From Methylocystis sp. (GTDB lineage Bacteria > Pseudomonadota > Alphaproteobacteria > Rhizobiales > Beijerinckiaceae): a stretch of DNA of 15,383 nucleotides. Position 1 is the stretch's first letter; each line of letters opens with the position of its first letter. The translations under genes were made by a program, and so were the position numbers. Shown here in pieces: positions 1-7,455 of the stretch. The stretch spans positions 1 through 15,383 of the forward strand of contig JALRFG010000031.1 in assembly GCA_023253795.1 (NCBI GenBank), read 5' to 3'. A model generated the notes under the pieces. That model was not told the origin of the DNA. It ran no database searches and saw only the letters and a program-made list of their open reading frames with translations.

Positions 1-1534
1 CCGCTTCCGGCGCGGCTTCCGGTCTGGGCCGCAGCGGAGAGTCTGGCGTGGCGCCAATTTTGGCGGCGGCGAGCTGTCCATAGAAGGTTGTCGTATGCGC
101 CGCGGCGGCTGTGAAGAATGTCTGCGCTTGCGCATCGCTCTCGGCGGAGCGGAAGGCCTCGGCGGCGCGGCCGCGCCAATACAGCGCGCGCGATTTTTGC
201 AGCGGCGTTTCCGCGATCGATTCAAGCGTCACAAAATGCTGCGTGGCGCGTGTCGGGTCATTGAGAAAACGCAGTGCAATCCATCCGGCCATGAACTCGG
301 CTTCAACCTTGTTGCTGGTTGATTGCGCCGCATGTTGCGCACTGATGACATAAGCGGTTTCGGCGTCGCCGAGATCAAGAACCTTGCGGGCGGTTTGTCG
401 GCGCTCCACCCACCAGAGATCGCCTTCAATCACAGATTCAGGATCGTGCGGCGCCCTGCGAAGCAGAGCCGCGGCTTCGGTGAATTTCTTGGCGTTGTTG
501 AGCGTGCGGATGCGCGAATAAAACAGGCCGGCGTCATTTTGCAGCGACGCCGGAACGCTGGCGAAAGCTTTCTCGCCGCCGCCTGCGCGGGCGCGCGCCA
601 GCAGCACAACATCGGGGCCGGCGCGACCGGCGGCGAGCAGCGCCAGCGCATTCTTGCCGTGATAGGAGAGCCGGTCGGCGCGATATTTGTGATCCGATAC
701 GGTCAGGAACTCGCCCAGCTCCTTGTAATATTGCGTCTCGAAACCGGGGCCGAGATCGTCGCGCCGCCAGCCGTCGCGGGCGATGCGCGCCGCAGCGTCA
801 AACTCGCCCTGACGCGCCAGCGCGCGGGCTTGCAGATATTTGCCATAACCGGTCAGCGGCATGGCGTCGCCAAACCAGGCGCGGATCATGTGATCCGGCT
901 GGTGCTCGCTATACAGCGCCTCTTCGGCGTGTTTGCGCAGCCATTCGCCGGCCGGCCAGTCGGGATGGGTGGCGAGGAAGCCGGAGAGCCGCCTGAAGCC
1001 GGCCTCTTTTGGGTGCAGCTTCAGACCGGTCCAATGCGCGGCGGTTTCCGCAGCTGCGGATGAAAGCTCGGCGCTTAAAGCGTCGCCCGTCTGGAAATCG
1101 CCGGCCTTATAGGCGGCCAGCGCCTGCGCATAAATATCCGCCTCTGGCCCCAGCAGCTTCTGGAGATCCGCCTCCGTCGTCGCGGAGGATGCGGCGTCAG
1201 GCGCGCGCGGGATCGCGTTGATGATGGCCGGCGCGCCGCTGGCGGCGCCCGCGGCGTCGTCGGTCGCCAACAGCGTATTGTCCGGCGGGTGCGCGGCTTC
1301 CTGTTGTACCGGGGCGCCGGTGACATAGCCGCGCAAAGTTTCCTGAATCGGGCCAATGCGCGCGCGCCACGCCGCCATGCTGAACGGGATTTTGACCGTC
1401 CAGCCTTCGGTCCCGGCCTCCGACGGATTCGTCGTCGATCCGTCAAAGCCTGTCCAGGCCGGCACGGCGAAGGCGATTGTCGTGACGGCGGCAAGAATTT
1501 TCAGGCGATTGTCGATGCGTGTCGGCAGCGTCAT
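1..1534 (-). CDS. slt: Soluble lytic murein transglycosylase Slt, N-terminal part (runs off left edge)
   Basis: Slt cleaves the MurNAc-GlcNAc bond of peptidoglycan in the periplasm, leaving 1,6-anhydro ends. The minus strand is open from the ATG at 1534 to the window edge, about 511 codons. Residues 1-30 form a signal peptide: a basic start (TRIDNRLK) and a hydrophobic stretch (ILAAVTTIAFAVPAW). The rest is the alpha-helical superhelical U-domain, with motifs such as AGEWLRKHAEEALY, LSYHGKNALALLAAGR, LFYSRIRTLNNAKKF and KSRALYWRGRAAEAF that are characteristic of Slt70 relatives. The C-terminal catalytic SLT domain with its glutamate lies beyond base 1 and cannot be checked. An in-frame stop lies just before this ATG, which fixes the start. 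The gene is divergent from dapA across 198 bp. Family assignment rests on recalled Slt sequence patterns and on synteny with dapA in Rhizobiales. Confidence 0.88.
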   Translation of the reverse strand, partial: MTLPTRIDNRLKILAAVTTIAFAVPAWTGFDGSTTNPSEAGTEGWTVKIPFSMAAWRARIGPIQETLRGYVTGAPVQQEAAHPPDNTLLATDDAAGAASGAPAIINAIPRAPDAASSATTEADLQKLLGPEADIYAQALAAYKAGDFQTGDALSAELSSAAAETAAHWTGLKLHPKEAGFRRLSGFLATHPDWPAGEWLRKHAEEALYSEHQPDHMIRAWFGDAMPLTGYGKYLQARALARQGEFDAAARIARDGWRRDDLGPGFETQYYKELGEFLTVSDHKYRADRLSYHGKNALALLAAGRAGPDVVLLARARAGGGEKAFASVPASLQNDAGLFYSRIRTLNNAKKFTEAAALLRRAPHDPESVIEGDLWWVERRQTARKVLDLGDAETAYVISAQHAAQSTSNKVEAEFMAGWIALRFLNDPTRATQHFVTLESIAETPLQKSRALYWRGRAAEAFRSAESDAQAQTFFTAAAAHTTTFYGQLAAAKIGATPDSPLRPRPEAAPEA

Positions 1535-1732
1535 CGGCTTGCGTTTCCCATTGCTGCGCAAGGCTGCGCGCAAAATATTTGCAAAGCGTTAACCAGCTTC
1601 GCCCGGCGCTCCGGCGCCCACCGCGGCGGCAGGGCTTTTCTCGCCTGCCCCCAGCGGTTAAAGAGGTTTTGTCCGCCACCAATAAGAGCCGTGAATGCGG
1701 CGGCGGTGAGGCGCAGGAGAGCGGTTGTTTTC

Positions 1733-2620
1733 ATGAGCAAAAAGGCCATTTTTCACGGTTCGATCACCGCCCTGGTCACGCCCTTCGCCAATGGCGAGGT
1801 CGATTTCGAGGCGCTGCGTCATCTGATCGACTGGCAGATCGAGAACGGCACGCATGGCCTTGTTCCGGTCGGCACGACCGGAGAGAGCCCGACTCTGAGC
1901 CATGAAGAGCACGGTCGGGTGATCACCGAAACGATTCGCGCCGCCAAAGGGCGCGTGCCGGTGATCGCCGGCGCCGGCTCCAACAACACCCGTGAGGCCA
2001 TCGCCATCGCCGGCCATGCCGAGCGCGCCGGCGCCGATGCGCTGCTGGTGGTGACGCCCTATTACAACAAGCCCAATCAGGAAGGGCTGTATCAGCACTT
2101 CAAGGCGATCAACGACGCCGTGTCGATTCCGATCGTCATCTACAATATCCCGCCGCGCTCGGTGGTTGATATGAGCGTCGAGACGATGCAGCGTCTCTCG
2201 GCGTTGCACAATATCGTCGGCGTGAAGGACGCGACCGGCAACATTGGCCGCATCTCGCTTCAGCGCGAGGCGATGGGACCGGATTTCATTCAGCTCTCGG
2301 GCGACGATCTCACCGCGCTCGCCTGCATGGCTGCCGGCGCACATGGCTGCATCTCCGTCGTCTCCAATATCGCGCCGCGCCTGTGCGCTGATTTACAGAA
2401 CGCCTGCCTCGCTGGCGACTATGCGAAGGCGCTGGAGATTCAGGACAATCTCGTGCCGCTGCATGTCGCGACCTTCCTCGAGGCGGGCGTCACGGGCGCC
2501 AAATACGCATTGTCCTTGCTGGGCAAGGCCCGCGAAGATGTGCGCTTGCCGCTGGTGCCGTCGACCGAGCCGACGAAAGAGCGTATTCGCGCCGCGATGC
2601 GTCACGCCGGCGTTCTCTGA
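1733..2620 (+). CDS. dapA: 4-hydroxy-tetrahydrodipicolinate synthase
   Basis: DapA condenses pyruvate with aspartate semialdehyde, the first committed step to lysine and to the diaminopimelate of peptidoglycan, in the cytoplasm. The 295-residue protein has the normal family length. Visible motifs are GTTGES (47-52), the VTPYYNKP stretch with Tyr110/Tyr111, the catalytic Tyr137 (IYNIP), Arg142, and the Schiff-base Lys165 in VGVKDATGN. The reading frame stays open upstream to 1289, but the protein begins MSKKAIFHGSITALVTPF, exactly where the family begins. An AGGAGA at 1715-1720 lies 12 bases before the ATG, a rather long spacing. The gene is followed after 39 bp by smpB on the same strand, so the two are probably co-transcribed. 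The sequence gives no sign of lysine feedback control. Confidence 0.97.
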   Translation: MSKKAIFHGSITALVTPFANGEVDFEALRHLIDWQIENGTHGLVPVGTTGESPTLSHEEHGRVITETIRAAKGRVPVIAGAGSNNTREAIAIAGHAERAGADALLVVTPYYNKPNQEGLYQHFKAINDAVSIPIVIYNIPPRSVVDMSVETMQRLSALHNIVGVKDATGNIGRISLQREAMGPDFIQLSGDDLTALACMAAGAHGCISVVSNIAPRLCADLQNACLAGDYAKALEIQDNLVPLHVATFLEAGVTGAKYALSLLGKAREDVRLPLVPSTEPTKERIRAAMRHAGVL

Positions 2621-2659
2621 CGCCGCGCCTGTTTTCGAGAAGCGAAGCGAGAGTCATCT

Positions 2660-3136
2660 GTGGCCGCCAAGCCGGAGCCCAAATTCAAGATTGTCGCGGA
2701 TAATCGCAAGTCTCGTTACAATTATGAGATCGGCGAGACCTTCGAGGCCGGTCTTGTTCTGACCGGCACCGAGGTCAAATCCCTGCGCACCGGCAAGGCG
2801 ACCATCGCCGAGAGCTATGCGCATGTTGATCGTCACGGCGAAGCCTGGCTGGTGAACGCCAATATTCCGGAATATCTCTCCGGCAATCGATTCAATCATG
2901 CGCCGAAGCGCCCGCGCAAACTGCTGCTCAAGTTGCGCGAGATCGCCAAACTGGCGCAGGCGGTGGAGCGCGAGGGCATGACCATCGTGCCGCTCAAACT
3001 TTATTTTAACGCCGATGGCCGCGCCAAGCTTGAAGTCGCTCTGGGGCGTGGCAAGAAATTGCATGACAAGCGCGAGAACGAAAAGAAACGCGACTGGGGT
3101 CGTGAAAAAAGCCGCCTGATGCGCGACAAGGGCTGA
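2660..3136 (+). CDS. smpB: SsrA (tmRNA)-binding protein SmpB
   Basis: SmpB binds tmRNA and places it in the A site of stalled ribosomes, starting trans-translation and tagging of the incomplete peptide. The 158-residue protein has the family length. It shows the beta-barrel core (NRKSRYNYEIGETFEAGLVL, then TGTEVKSLR at about 35-43), the SYAHV and NANIPEY strands, and the lysine/arginine-rich C-terminal tail (GKKLHDKRENEKKRDWGREK) that enters the mRNA channel. The start is a GTG codon at 2660 with a purine-rich GCGAGAG upstream. GTG fits because the next residues (AAKPEPKFKIVADNRK) match the usual N-terminus. The gene lies 39 bp after dapA, a common arrangement in Rhizobiales. The tmRNA gene itself is not in this window. 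Confidence 0.96.
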   Translation: MAAKPEPKFKIVADNRKSRYNYEIGETFEAGLVLTGTEVKSLRTGKATIAESYAHVDRHGEAWLVNANIPEYLSGNRFNHAPKRPRKLLLKLREIAKLAQAVEREGMTIVPLKLYFNADGRAKLEVALGRGKKLHDKRENEKKRDWGREKSRLMRDKG

Positions 3137-3162
3137 CGTTCAGTCCACCCAATGTCGTTGCT

Positions 3163-3792
3163 TTAGAGCTGCGCGAACTGACGACCGTCATCCTTCGGCG
3201 CAATCGCCACCCACACATTCTGGTTTTCCTGCGACTGGCGCTTGACGAAGCGGTAGGGCGTCGTCGACCACGGCTTCACCTGATTGGTGAGATTGTCGAG
3301 AACATAATCGCCATGCGTGGTCTTGATCGTCAGCACGGAATGGCCTTCGCCATTGGCCTGCTTGACCACGGTCAGCAACAGCGCGGCGCGGGGGAAGCCG
3401 GCGGCGACCAGCTTCTGACGCTTCAGCAGCGCATAATCTTCGCAGTCGCCCTTGCCGTCGACCGGCAGATCCCAGCGATCGATCAGACCCCACTGATCCA
3501 TATCGGTGACCGGTTCGATGCTGCGATTCACCTCGGCGTTGATGCGGCTGATTTTTTTAAGAACGGCCGCCGTCAGATCGATGTCCTGTGCCGCGTGATC
3601 CTCCTCAAAGCAATCCTCGGCGTGACGCTCGCAATACTCCACCCAGCCGAAGGGGATGCTGGTCTCGGAGCCGGTCGCGGCGGCGGTTACCGCCTCGGGA
3701 TGAATGGCGGCGGCGACCGTGGCGTTGGCGGTCAGCAGGGCGACGCCCGCCAGAGCCAGAACCCGAACCGTTTTGCCGATGAACCCGAACAT
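3163..3792 (-). CDS. Exported transglutaminase-like cysteine protease (BTLCP / LapG-like family)
   Basis: The 209-residue protein belongs to the bacterial transglutaminase-like cysteine protease family (DUF920/COG3672), which includes LapG, the periplasmic protease that releases large adhesins under c-di-GMP control. Residues 1-29 form a signal peptide (KTVRVLALAGVALLTANATVAAA). The catalytic triad is visible: Cys117 in GKGDCEDYALLKR, His151 in GEGHSVL and Asp166 in YVLDNLTNQV. The pair Cys54/Cys61 (YCERHAEDC) is common in alphaproteobacterial members. A strong GGGAGG lies six bases before the ATG. The gene converges with smpB, with 26 bp between stops. No LapD, GGDEF/EAL protein or adhesin is nearby, so its substrate is unknown. 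Family is secure; a LapG role is only a possibility. Confidence 0.9.
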   Translation of the reverse strand: MFGFIGKTVRVLALAGVALLTANATVAAAIHPEAVTAAATGSETSIPFGWVEYCERHAEDCFEEDHAAQDIDLTAAVLKKISRINAEVNRSIEPVTDMDQWGLIDRWDLPVDGKGDCEDYALLKRQKLVAAGFPRAALLLTVVKQANGEGHSVLTIKTTHGDYVLDNLTNQVKPWSTTPYRFVKRQSQENQNVWVAIAPKDDGRQFAQL

Positions 3793-4169
3793 GACCGCCT
3801 CCCTTTGATGAGACGAGAATAGGCGGCGTGTTTTGAGATCGATGAAAACAATTCCGCCGCATTTTATGCAAAGCCATTAAAGTTCGGCGCGATGCGGATT
3901 AGGGATAAATCTTTCCAATCAAATTCCGTAAAATTCGACGCATATTCGATAATATGTTGATTAATATAGGCATTGATGGCGCAGGCGGATGGCTGAACGC
4001 CGCTCTGACGGCCTCTGGCTCTTAAGATTTACGTTCATCTCAACCCAAGGCGTGGATGGAGGTGGTTAATTTGTCGGAGGGGACGCCGTAAAATTATCCT
4101 CAGGCGTTGAGTTTTGCCGGCTGCTGTCGCCCAGTGTGGGGCAGGTTGGCGGTCGATAGGATGCAGAGA
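3793..4169. other. Intergenic region between divergent protease and SDR genes (377 bp)
   Basis: This gap is visibly richer in A/T than its surroundings, mainly from 3840 to 4030, and must hold promoters for the protease (minus) and for the SDR-cyclase pair (plus). A TAAAAT at 4089-4094 is a possible -10 element for the plus strand, but no good -35 accompanies it. A 23-codon ORF at 3954-4025 has no ribosome binding site and was not called. I see no tRNA, repeat or clear terminator. Confidence 0.5.
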
Positions 4170-4994
4170 ATGGGCGATATTTCTCACCAACGGGTCGTCC
4201 TGGTGACGGGCGCATCGACAGGCATTGGTCGGCTGTGCGCAGAGCGACTGGCGGCAAGCGGCTGGCGCGTCTTCGGCGCTGCGCGCAGCGCCGGCGTCAT
4301 AGAATCCGCGCCGGGATCAAATCTCGACTGGTTGCCAATGGACGTCACCGATGACGTCTCCGTTCAGACGGCTATAGACACGATATTGGCGCAGACCGGC
4401 AGAATTGACGCGATCGTCAATAATGCCGGTTTTTCGATGCGCGGCTCTGTCGAAGATGTGCCGATGGAGGAGGCGCGCGCAGTCTTCGAAACCAATTTCT
4501 TCGGCGCGTTGCGCGTCTGTCGCGCCGCGGCGCCGGCATTACGCGCGCGTGGCGGATATATCGTTAATATGAGTTCGCTGGCGGGTGTCGTCGGCTTGCC
4601 GTTCACCGGACATTATTGCGCCACCAAATTTGCGCTTGAGGGATTGAGCGAATGCCTGCGTTACGAGATGCGCCCCTATGGCGTGCATGTCGTTCTGGTC
4701 GAGCCGGGCGATTATCGCACCGGCATACAGGCCAACCGCCGAACCTCGAGTGAGACGCAACAGGGCGTCTATGCTCAGGCTTTCGATCGGTTTTTGCAAA
4801 AACGACAAGCGTTCGCGGCGCGCGCGCCGACAGCGGAGCCGGTTGCGGCGCTGGTTGAAAAGATTTTGAACGATCCCGCGCCGCGATTGCGTTATGTGGT
4901 CGCCATGCCGGGACAGAAACTGCTGCCGCGCTTGCGACGTCTGTTGCCGCAAGGCGTTTACGAAGCCTGCTTTCGACGTCTGCTGGGTCTGTAA
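4170..4994 (+). CDS. Short-chain dehydrogenase/reductase (SDR), classical type
   Basis: This is an NAD(P)-dependent oxidoreductase of the classical SDR family, 274 residues, cytoplasmic. It shows the cofactor motif TGASTGIG (13-20), an acidic turn (MDVTDD, 57-62), NNAG (84-87), the helix Asn109 (FETNFFG), the catalytic serine in VNMSSLAG (135/136), and Tyr149/Lys153 in YCATK. An Arg in AARS (38) after the second strand hints at NADP(H) preference; this is inference. ATG 4170 is chosen because AGGA at 4158-4161 is well spaced from it; ATG 4161 and an upstream TTG at 4107 are in the same frame but less likely. The basic C-terminus (KLLPRLRRLLPQGVYEACFRRLLGL) may be amphipathic. It lies 17 bp before the cyclase-family gene and is probably co-transcribed with it. 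The substrate cannot be told. Confidence 0.88.
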   Translation: MGDISHQRVVLVTGASTGIGRLCAERLAASGWRVFGAARSAGVIESAPGSNLDWLPMDVTDDVSVQTAIDTILAQTGRIDAIVNNAGFSMRGSVEDVPMEEARAVFETNFFGALRVCRAAAPALRARGGYIVNMSSLAGVVGLPFTGHYCATKFALEGLSECLRYEMRPYGVHVVLVEPGDYRTGIQANRRTSSETQQGVYAQAFDRFLQKRQAFAARAPTAEPVAALVEKILNDPAPRLRYVVAMPGQKLLPRLRRLLPQGVYEACFRRLLGL

Positions 4995-5011
4995 AGTTTC
5001 TCGGGGTCGCC

Positions 5012-5803
5012 ATGAATCGCGTTAAACCGTCGCGCATCGTCGATCTGTCGAAGGAGATCGCCTTCAATCGGAACGACCCCTTCTTCATGCGTGTGAAAAT
5101 CAGGCATCACCGCCATTGGAAAGCGCGCTGGCTGGTGCGTGCATTGGGATTGCCGTTTCGCCTTTTTCCCAAAGATTTCGCTGGCTGGGCCGATGACACC
5201 ATCACCCGGATGGGCGTGCACGCCACAACCCATATCGACGCGCCCTGGCATTATGGCCCGGAGTTGCTGCCCGATGGCGCGTGCCCGGCGGCCATTCACG
5301 AGATGCCGCTCGATCTGTGTTTTGGTCCCGGCGTTGTTTTCGACATGCGTCACAAAGCCGAAGGCGCCGAAATCACCGTGGCGGATATGCAAGAAAGCCT
5401 GAAGGCAAGCGGCGCAAAACTCGAAGCGGGCGTGATCGCGCTGCTTCATACAGGTCGTGATCGCTTTCAAGGTCAGAAAGATTATTGGAAAGTCGGCGTG
5501 GGCATGAGCGGCGCGGCGACTGAATGGTTGATTGATCAGGGCGTCGTGGTGATGGGCATTGATCAATGGGGCTGGGATTTGCCTTTCCATCACCAGATAA
5601 AAAAATCAAAAGCCGAGAATGACGCCTCGGTCTTCTGGCAGGGACATCTTGTCGGCCGTCGCAAGCCCTATTGGCAGATTGAGCAATTATGCGGCCTCGA
5701 TCAACTGCCGGCGTATGGCTTCGATGTCGCAGTTTTTCCGCTGCGCCTGAAAGACGCTTCCGCCGCGCCGGCGCGGGTCGTCGGATTTTTGTATGAGGCC
5801 TGA
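5012..5803 (+). CDS. Cyclase-family metal-dependent hydrolase (kynurenine formamidase-like fold)
   Basis: The protein has 263 residues and belongs to the cyclase family (PF04199), which includes kynurenine formamidase and isatin hydrolase and opens amide or lactam-type bonds with a bound metal. The signature is His70-x-x-x-His74-x-Asp76-x-x-x-His80 (VHATTHIDAPWHYG), a variant of the usual HxGTHxDxPxH with Ala in place of Gly. The later GIDQWGWDLPF replaces the more common GxDxxSxD, and a C-terminal GHLVGRRKPYWQIEQLCGLDQLP block carries the glutamate usual for the family. There is no signal peptide, so it should be cytoplasmic. It follows the SDR by 17 bp. The pair suggests a small catabolic or modifying pathway in which one enzyme's product feeds the other, but the substrate is unknown. 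No tryptophan-catabolism genes are nearby. Confidence 0.85.
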   Translation: MNRVKPSRIVDLSKEIAFNRNDPFFMRVKIRHHRHWKARWLVRALGLPFRLFPKDFAGWADDTITRMGVHATTHIDAPWHYGPELLPDGACPAAIHEMPLDLCFGPGVVFDMRHKAEGAEITVADMQESLKASGAKLEAGVIALLHTGRDRFQGQKDYWKVGVGMSGAATEWLIDQGVVVMGIDQWGWDLPFHHQIKKSKAENDASVFWQGHLVGRRKPYWQIEQLCGLDQLPAYGFDVAVFPLRLKDASAAPARVVGFLYEA

Positions 5804-5823
5804 ACGCGCGGGTTCTCTGAATT

Positions 5824-5855
5824 AAAAAAGGCCCCGCGGCGCGCCGCAGAGCCTT
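5824..5855 (-). terminator. Rho-independent terminator of the small exported protein gene
   Basis: A G/C-rich hairpin combines an outer AAGGC/GCCTT pairing (5828-5832 with 5851-5855) and an inner GCGG/CCGC stem (5836-5839 with 5844-5847). Read on the minus strand it is followed by a run of six T (5824-5829). It lies 45 bp downstream of the minus-strand stop at 5901. It also sits 20 bp after the plus-strand cyclase gene, where the trailing sequence is only moderately T-rich, so use in both directions is possible. Confidence 0.7.
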
Positions 5856-5900
5856 CGATTCTGTTCTGTCCTGCGTCGTCAGGCGGTCGCGGCGTGTCGA

Positions 5901-6173
5901 TCAGTCTTTCATTTTCTTGAGGCATTCGCCGGCCGCCTGGGCGACGCTTTTGGCGCTCAGCATGCTCAACTTGCCTGCGGCCACCATGTCTTGCGTGATG
6001 CCCTTCACGATCGCCTTGTTGTCGACGCCGGGGCCGATCTGTCCGATCGCTGCGTTATAGATCGCCGCCGAATTTTCCGGCAGTCCGGCGGCGCAAGCGT
6101 CGGCGGCCTTGCGGTCAGCAAACGCCGGGGACGAGATCAGCAGCAGCGCCAGAGCCAGTTTGAGACAACGCAT
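5901..6173 (-). CDS. Small exported protein with two cysteines, function unknown
   Basis: This is a 90-residue protein with a clear signal peptide (CLKLALALLLISSPAFA, predicted cut after Ala19), leaving a mature chain of about 71 residues. The mature part has exactly two cysteines, Cys27 near its start and Cys84 near its end, well placed for one disulfide that closes the helical chain. A lysine-rich tail (LKKMKD) follows. A strong GGAGG lies a few bases before the ATG and a good terminator follows the stop, so this is a real, independently transcribed gene. Size and cysteine layout recall small periplasmic helical proteins such as HdeA, but I see no convincing motif and do not assign that function. 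Confidence 0.8.
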   Translation of the reverse strand: MRCLKLALALLLISSPAFADRKAADACAAGLPENSAAIYNAAIGQIGPGVDNKAIVKGITQDMVAAGKLSMLSAKSVAQAAGECLKKMKD

Positions 6174-6290
6174 GTAATTCCTCCATAGGATGATGTCGGT
6201 AAGACATTATCGGGAAAAGGATTTTAGTAAAGCCGGGCGGAGGGCGGCGATTTTTTTACCATTTTCCGACAGATTGAGCCCCGTCAGGAC

Positions 6291-6323
6291 CGCCACGATT
6301 TCGCCATCTGGGCGTGGCGTTTT
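6291..6323 (+). terminator. Terminator-like hairpin in the leader of the lytic transglycosylase gene
   Basis: Perfect 7-bp arms CGCCACG (6291-6297) and CGTGGCG (6313-6319) are followed directly by TTTT (6320-6323), 43 bp before the ATG at 6367. An inner CGCC/GGCG pairing in the loop could compete with the outer stem. No plus-strand gene ends upstream, so this would act on the leader transcript of the downstream gene or on an unrecognised short RNA. Seen directly; activity is inference. Confidence 0.4.
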
Positions 6324-6366
6324 ACCGGCTGTTTCTGCGGCGGCGGGCCGAGGGGGATCATCCGTC

Positions 6367-6870
6367 ATGCGTTCAATCAGTCGTCAATTGGTCGTGGCCC
6401 TCGGCTGGAGCGCGCTTGCGCTCGGCGGGTGCGGGCCATCCGATTCGCCTGTCGCGACGGCGCCGCAGTCTTATGTCGACGAACCGCGCAGCGACAAAGG
6501 CGCGGGCCATGCGGCGTTAAGCGCGCGCATCGCGCAATATGCGCGGCTCTACAACATCCCCGAATCTCTTATTCATCGCTCTGTGCGGCGCGAGAGCAAT
6601 TATAATCCTGCGGCGCGCAACGGTCCGTATTTCGGTTTGATGCAGATCCGTCACGATACGGCGCGCGGCATGGGCTACAACGGCCCGGCTTCCGGCTTGC
6701 TCGATGCGGAAACCAATCTGTCCTACGCCGTGCCCTATCTCGCGAACGCCTATATGCTTTCCGATGGCGACGAAGCGCGCGCCATCCAGCTTTACGCCGG
6801 CGGCTATTATTACGAGGCCAAGCGTCGCGGCATGCTGGGGCATCTGCACAAAACCGCCAAGCAGCCGTAA
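6367..6870 (+). CDS. Lipoprotein lytic transglycosylase (SLT domain)
   Basis: This is a peptidoglycan lytic transglycosylase of 167 residues, close to a minimal SLT (goose-lysozyme-like) domain. Residues 1-22 are a lipoprotein signal ending in the lipobox LGGC, with Cys22 as the lipidation site, so it should be anchored to a membrane facing the periplasm. Catalytic Glu76 lies in RRESNYNP. The family motifs GLMQI (90-94), AETNLSYAVPYL and the LYAGGYY stretch follow. The reading frame is open back to 6190, but the lipoprotein signal begins exactly at ATG 6367, preceded by GGGGGA, which fixes the start. The gene is divergent from the small exported protein gene and converges with lptA, with 24 bp between stops. 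A run of T follows the stop without an obvious stem. Confidence 0.9.
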   Translation: MRSISRQLVVALGWSALALGGCGPSDSPVATAPQSYVDEPRSDKGAGHAALSARIAQYARLYNIPESLIHRSVRRESNYNPAARNGPYFGLMQIRHDTARGMGYNGPASGLLDAETNLSYAVPYLANAYMLSDGDEARAIQLYAGGYYYEAKRRGMLGHLHKTAKQP

Positions 6871-6894
6871 TTTTTTTGACCTGAGTTTGTCGGC

Positions 6895-7449
6895 TTAATT
6901 CTTCTGCGGTTTCTTCGATGTGAAGGTGGTGCGCACGCGCCCGCCCTTCGCGACATTGGCTTCAACGCTTGCCGCGCCGGTCGTCACGTCATAGGCGGCG
7001 CTGTCGCCCTGCACCACGCTGTCGCCCTGGGTGATCGTGACGTTTCCGTTCAGATACACTTTGTTCTGCGCCTTATCGAAGCCGCCGCGATCTCCCGTGC
7101 TGATCTGATCTTTTGACGTGAGCGTCACCGGCCCTTCGGCGTCGATGTGCTTGACGCGATCATTGTTGCTGGCGGCGGCTTTCTTTTTGTCTTCGAGAAA
7201 AATGATCAGTCGCGACGCCTTGAGCGTTGAAGGACCATTAATCACCAACACATGATCCGAATAAATGAGCTTTTGTTCGCGATCGAAGAAATCAAGCGTG
7301 CCGGAGTCGATGGTCAGCGGATCGCGCGCCGTAGCGCCCGGCAGAACGCCATTCTTGCGATTGCCGGCGGCCTGTGTCGACGATGCGAGCGCCAGCGTCA
7401 GCGCGGCGAGGGCCGGAATGATCCGGCGACAAAAACGAAGATGCGCCAT
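6895..7449 (-). CDS. lptA: LPS transport periplasmic protein LptA
   Basis: LptA forms the periplasmic bridge that carries lipopolysaccharide from LptC to the outer-membrane LptDE complex. The protein has 184 residues: a signal peptide (1-28, cut near SSTQAA) and a single OstA-like beta-jellyroll domain. Typical repeating strands are visible, for example PLTIDSGTLDFFDREQKLIYSDHVLVING, YLNGNVTITQGDSVVQGDSAAYDV and the basic tail GRVRTTFTSKKPQK. The frame could begin at TTG 7455 directly after the lptC stop, but the ATG at 7449 gives a normal N-terminus (MAHLRFCRR). It follows lptC by 6 bp, so the two are co-translated. Downstream there is no lptB; the next gene is convergent. Confidence 0.92.
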   Translation of the reverse strand: MAHLRFCRRIIPALAALTLALASSTQAAGNRKNGVLPGATARDPLTIDSGTLDFFDREQKLIYSDHVLVINGPSTLKASRLIIFLEDKKKAAASNNDRVKHIDAEGPVTLTSKDQISTGDRGGFDKAQNKVYLNGNVTITQGDSVVQGDSAAYDVTTGAASVEANVAKGGRVRTTFTSKKPQKN

Positions 7450-7455
7450 GATCAA

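Noticed and set aside
323..1063. 246-codon open frame on the plus strand
   Set aside because: It lies antisense to the slt coding frame, which has a signal peptide and Slt-like sequence throughout. High GC makes long antisense frames common; the translation has no recognisable motif.
1289..1732. N-terminal extension of dapA by 148 codons
   Set aside because: The extension overlaps the slt start and the divergent promoter region and is rich in Arg/Ala without domain features; normal DapA begins at 1733.
1658..2344. 228-codon open frame on the minus strand across dapA
   Set aside because: Antisense to the fully conserved dapA; composition typical of a mirror frame.
3954..4025. 23-codon ORF in the protease-SDR gap
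   Set aside because: No ribosome binding site, no recognisable signal or motif, and such short frames occur by chance.
4107..4169. TTG start 21 codons upstream for the SDR
   Set aside because: SDRs of this type begin a few residues before the TGxxxGIG motif; ATG 4170 has a better-placed AGGA.
6190..6366. 59-codon N-terminal extension of the lipoprotein lytic transglycosylase
   Set aside because: It would bury the lipoprotein signal peptide inside the chain and read through the leader hairpin.
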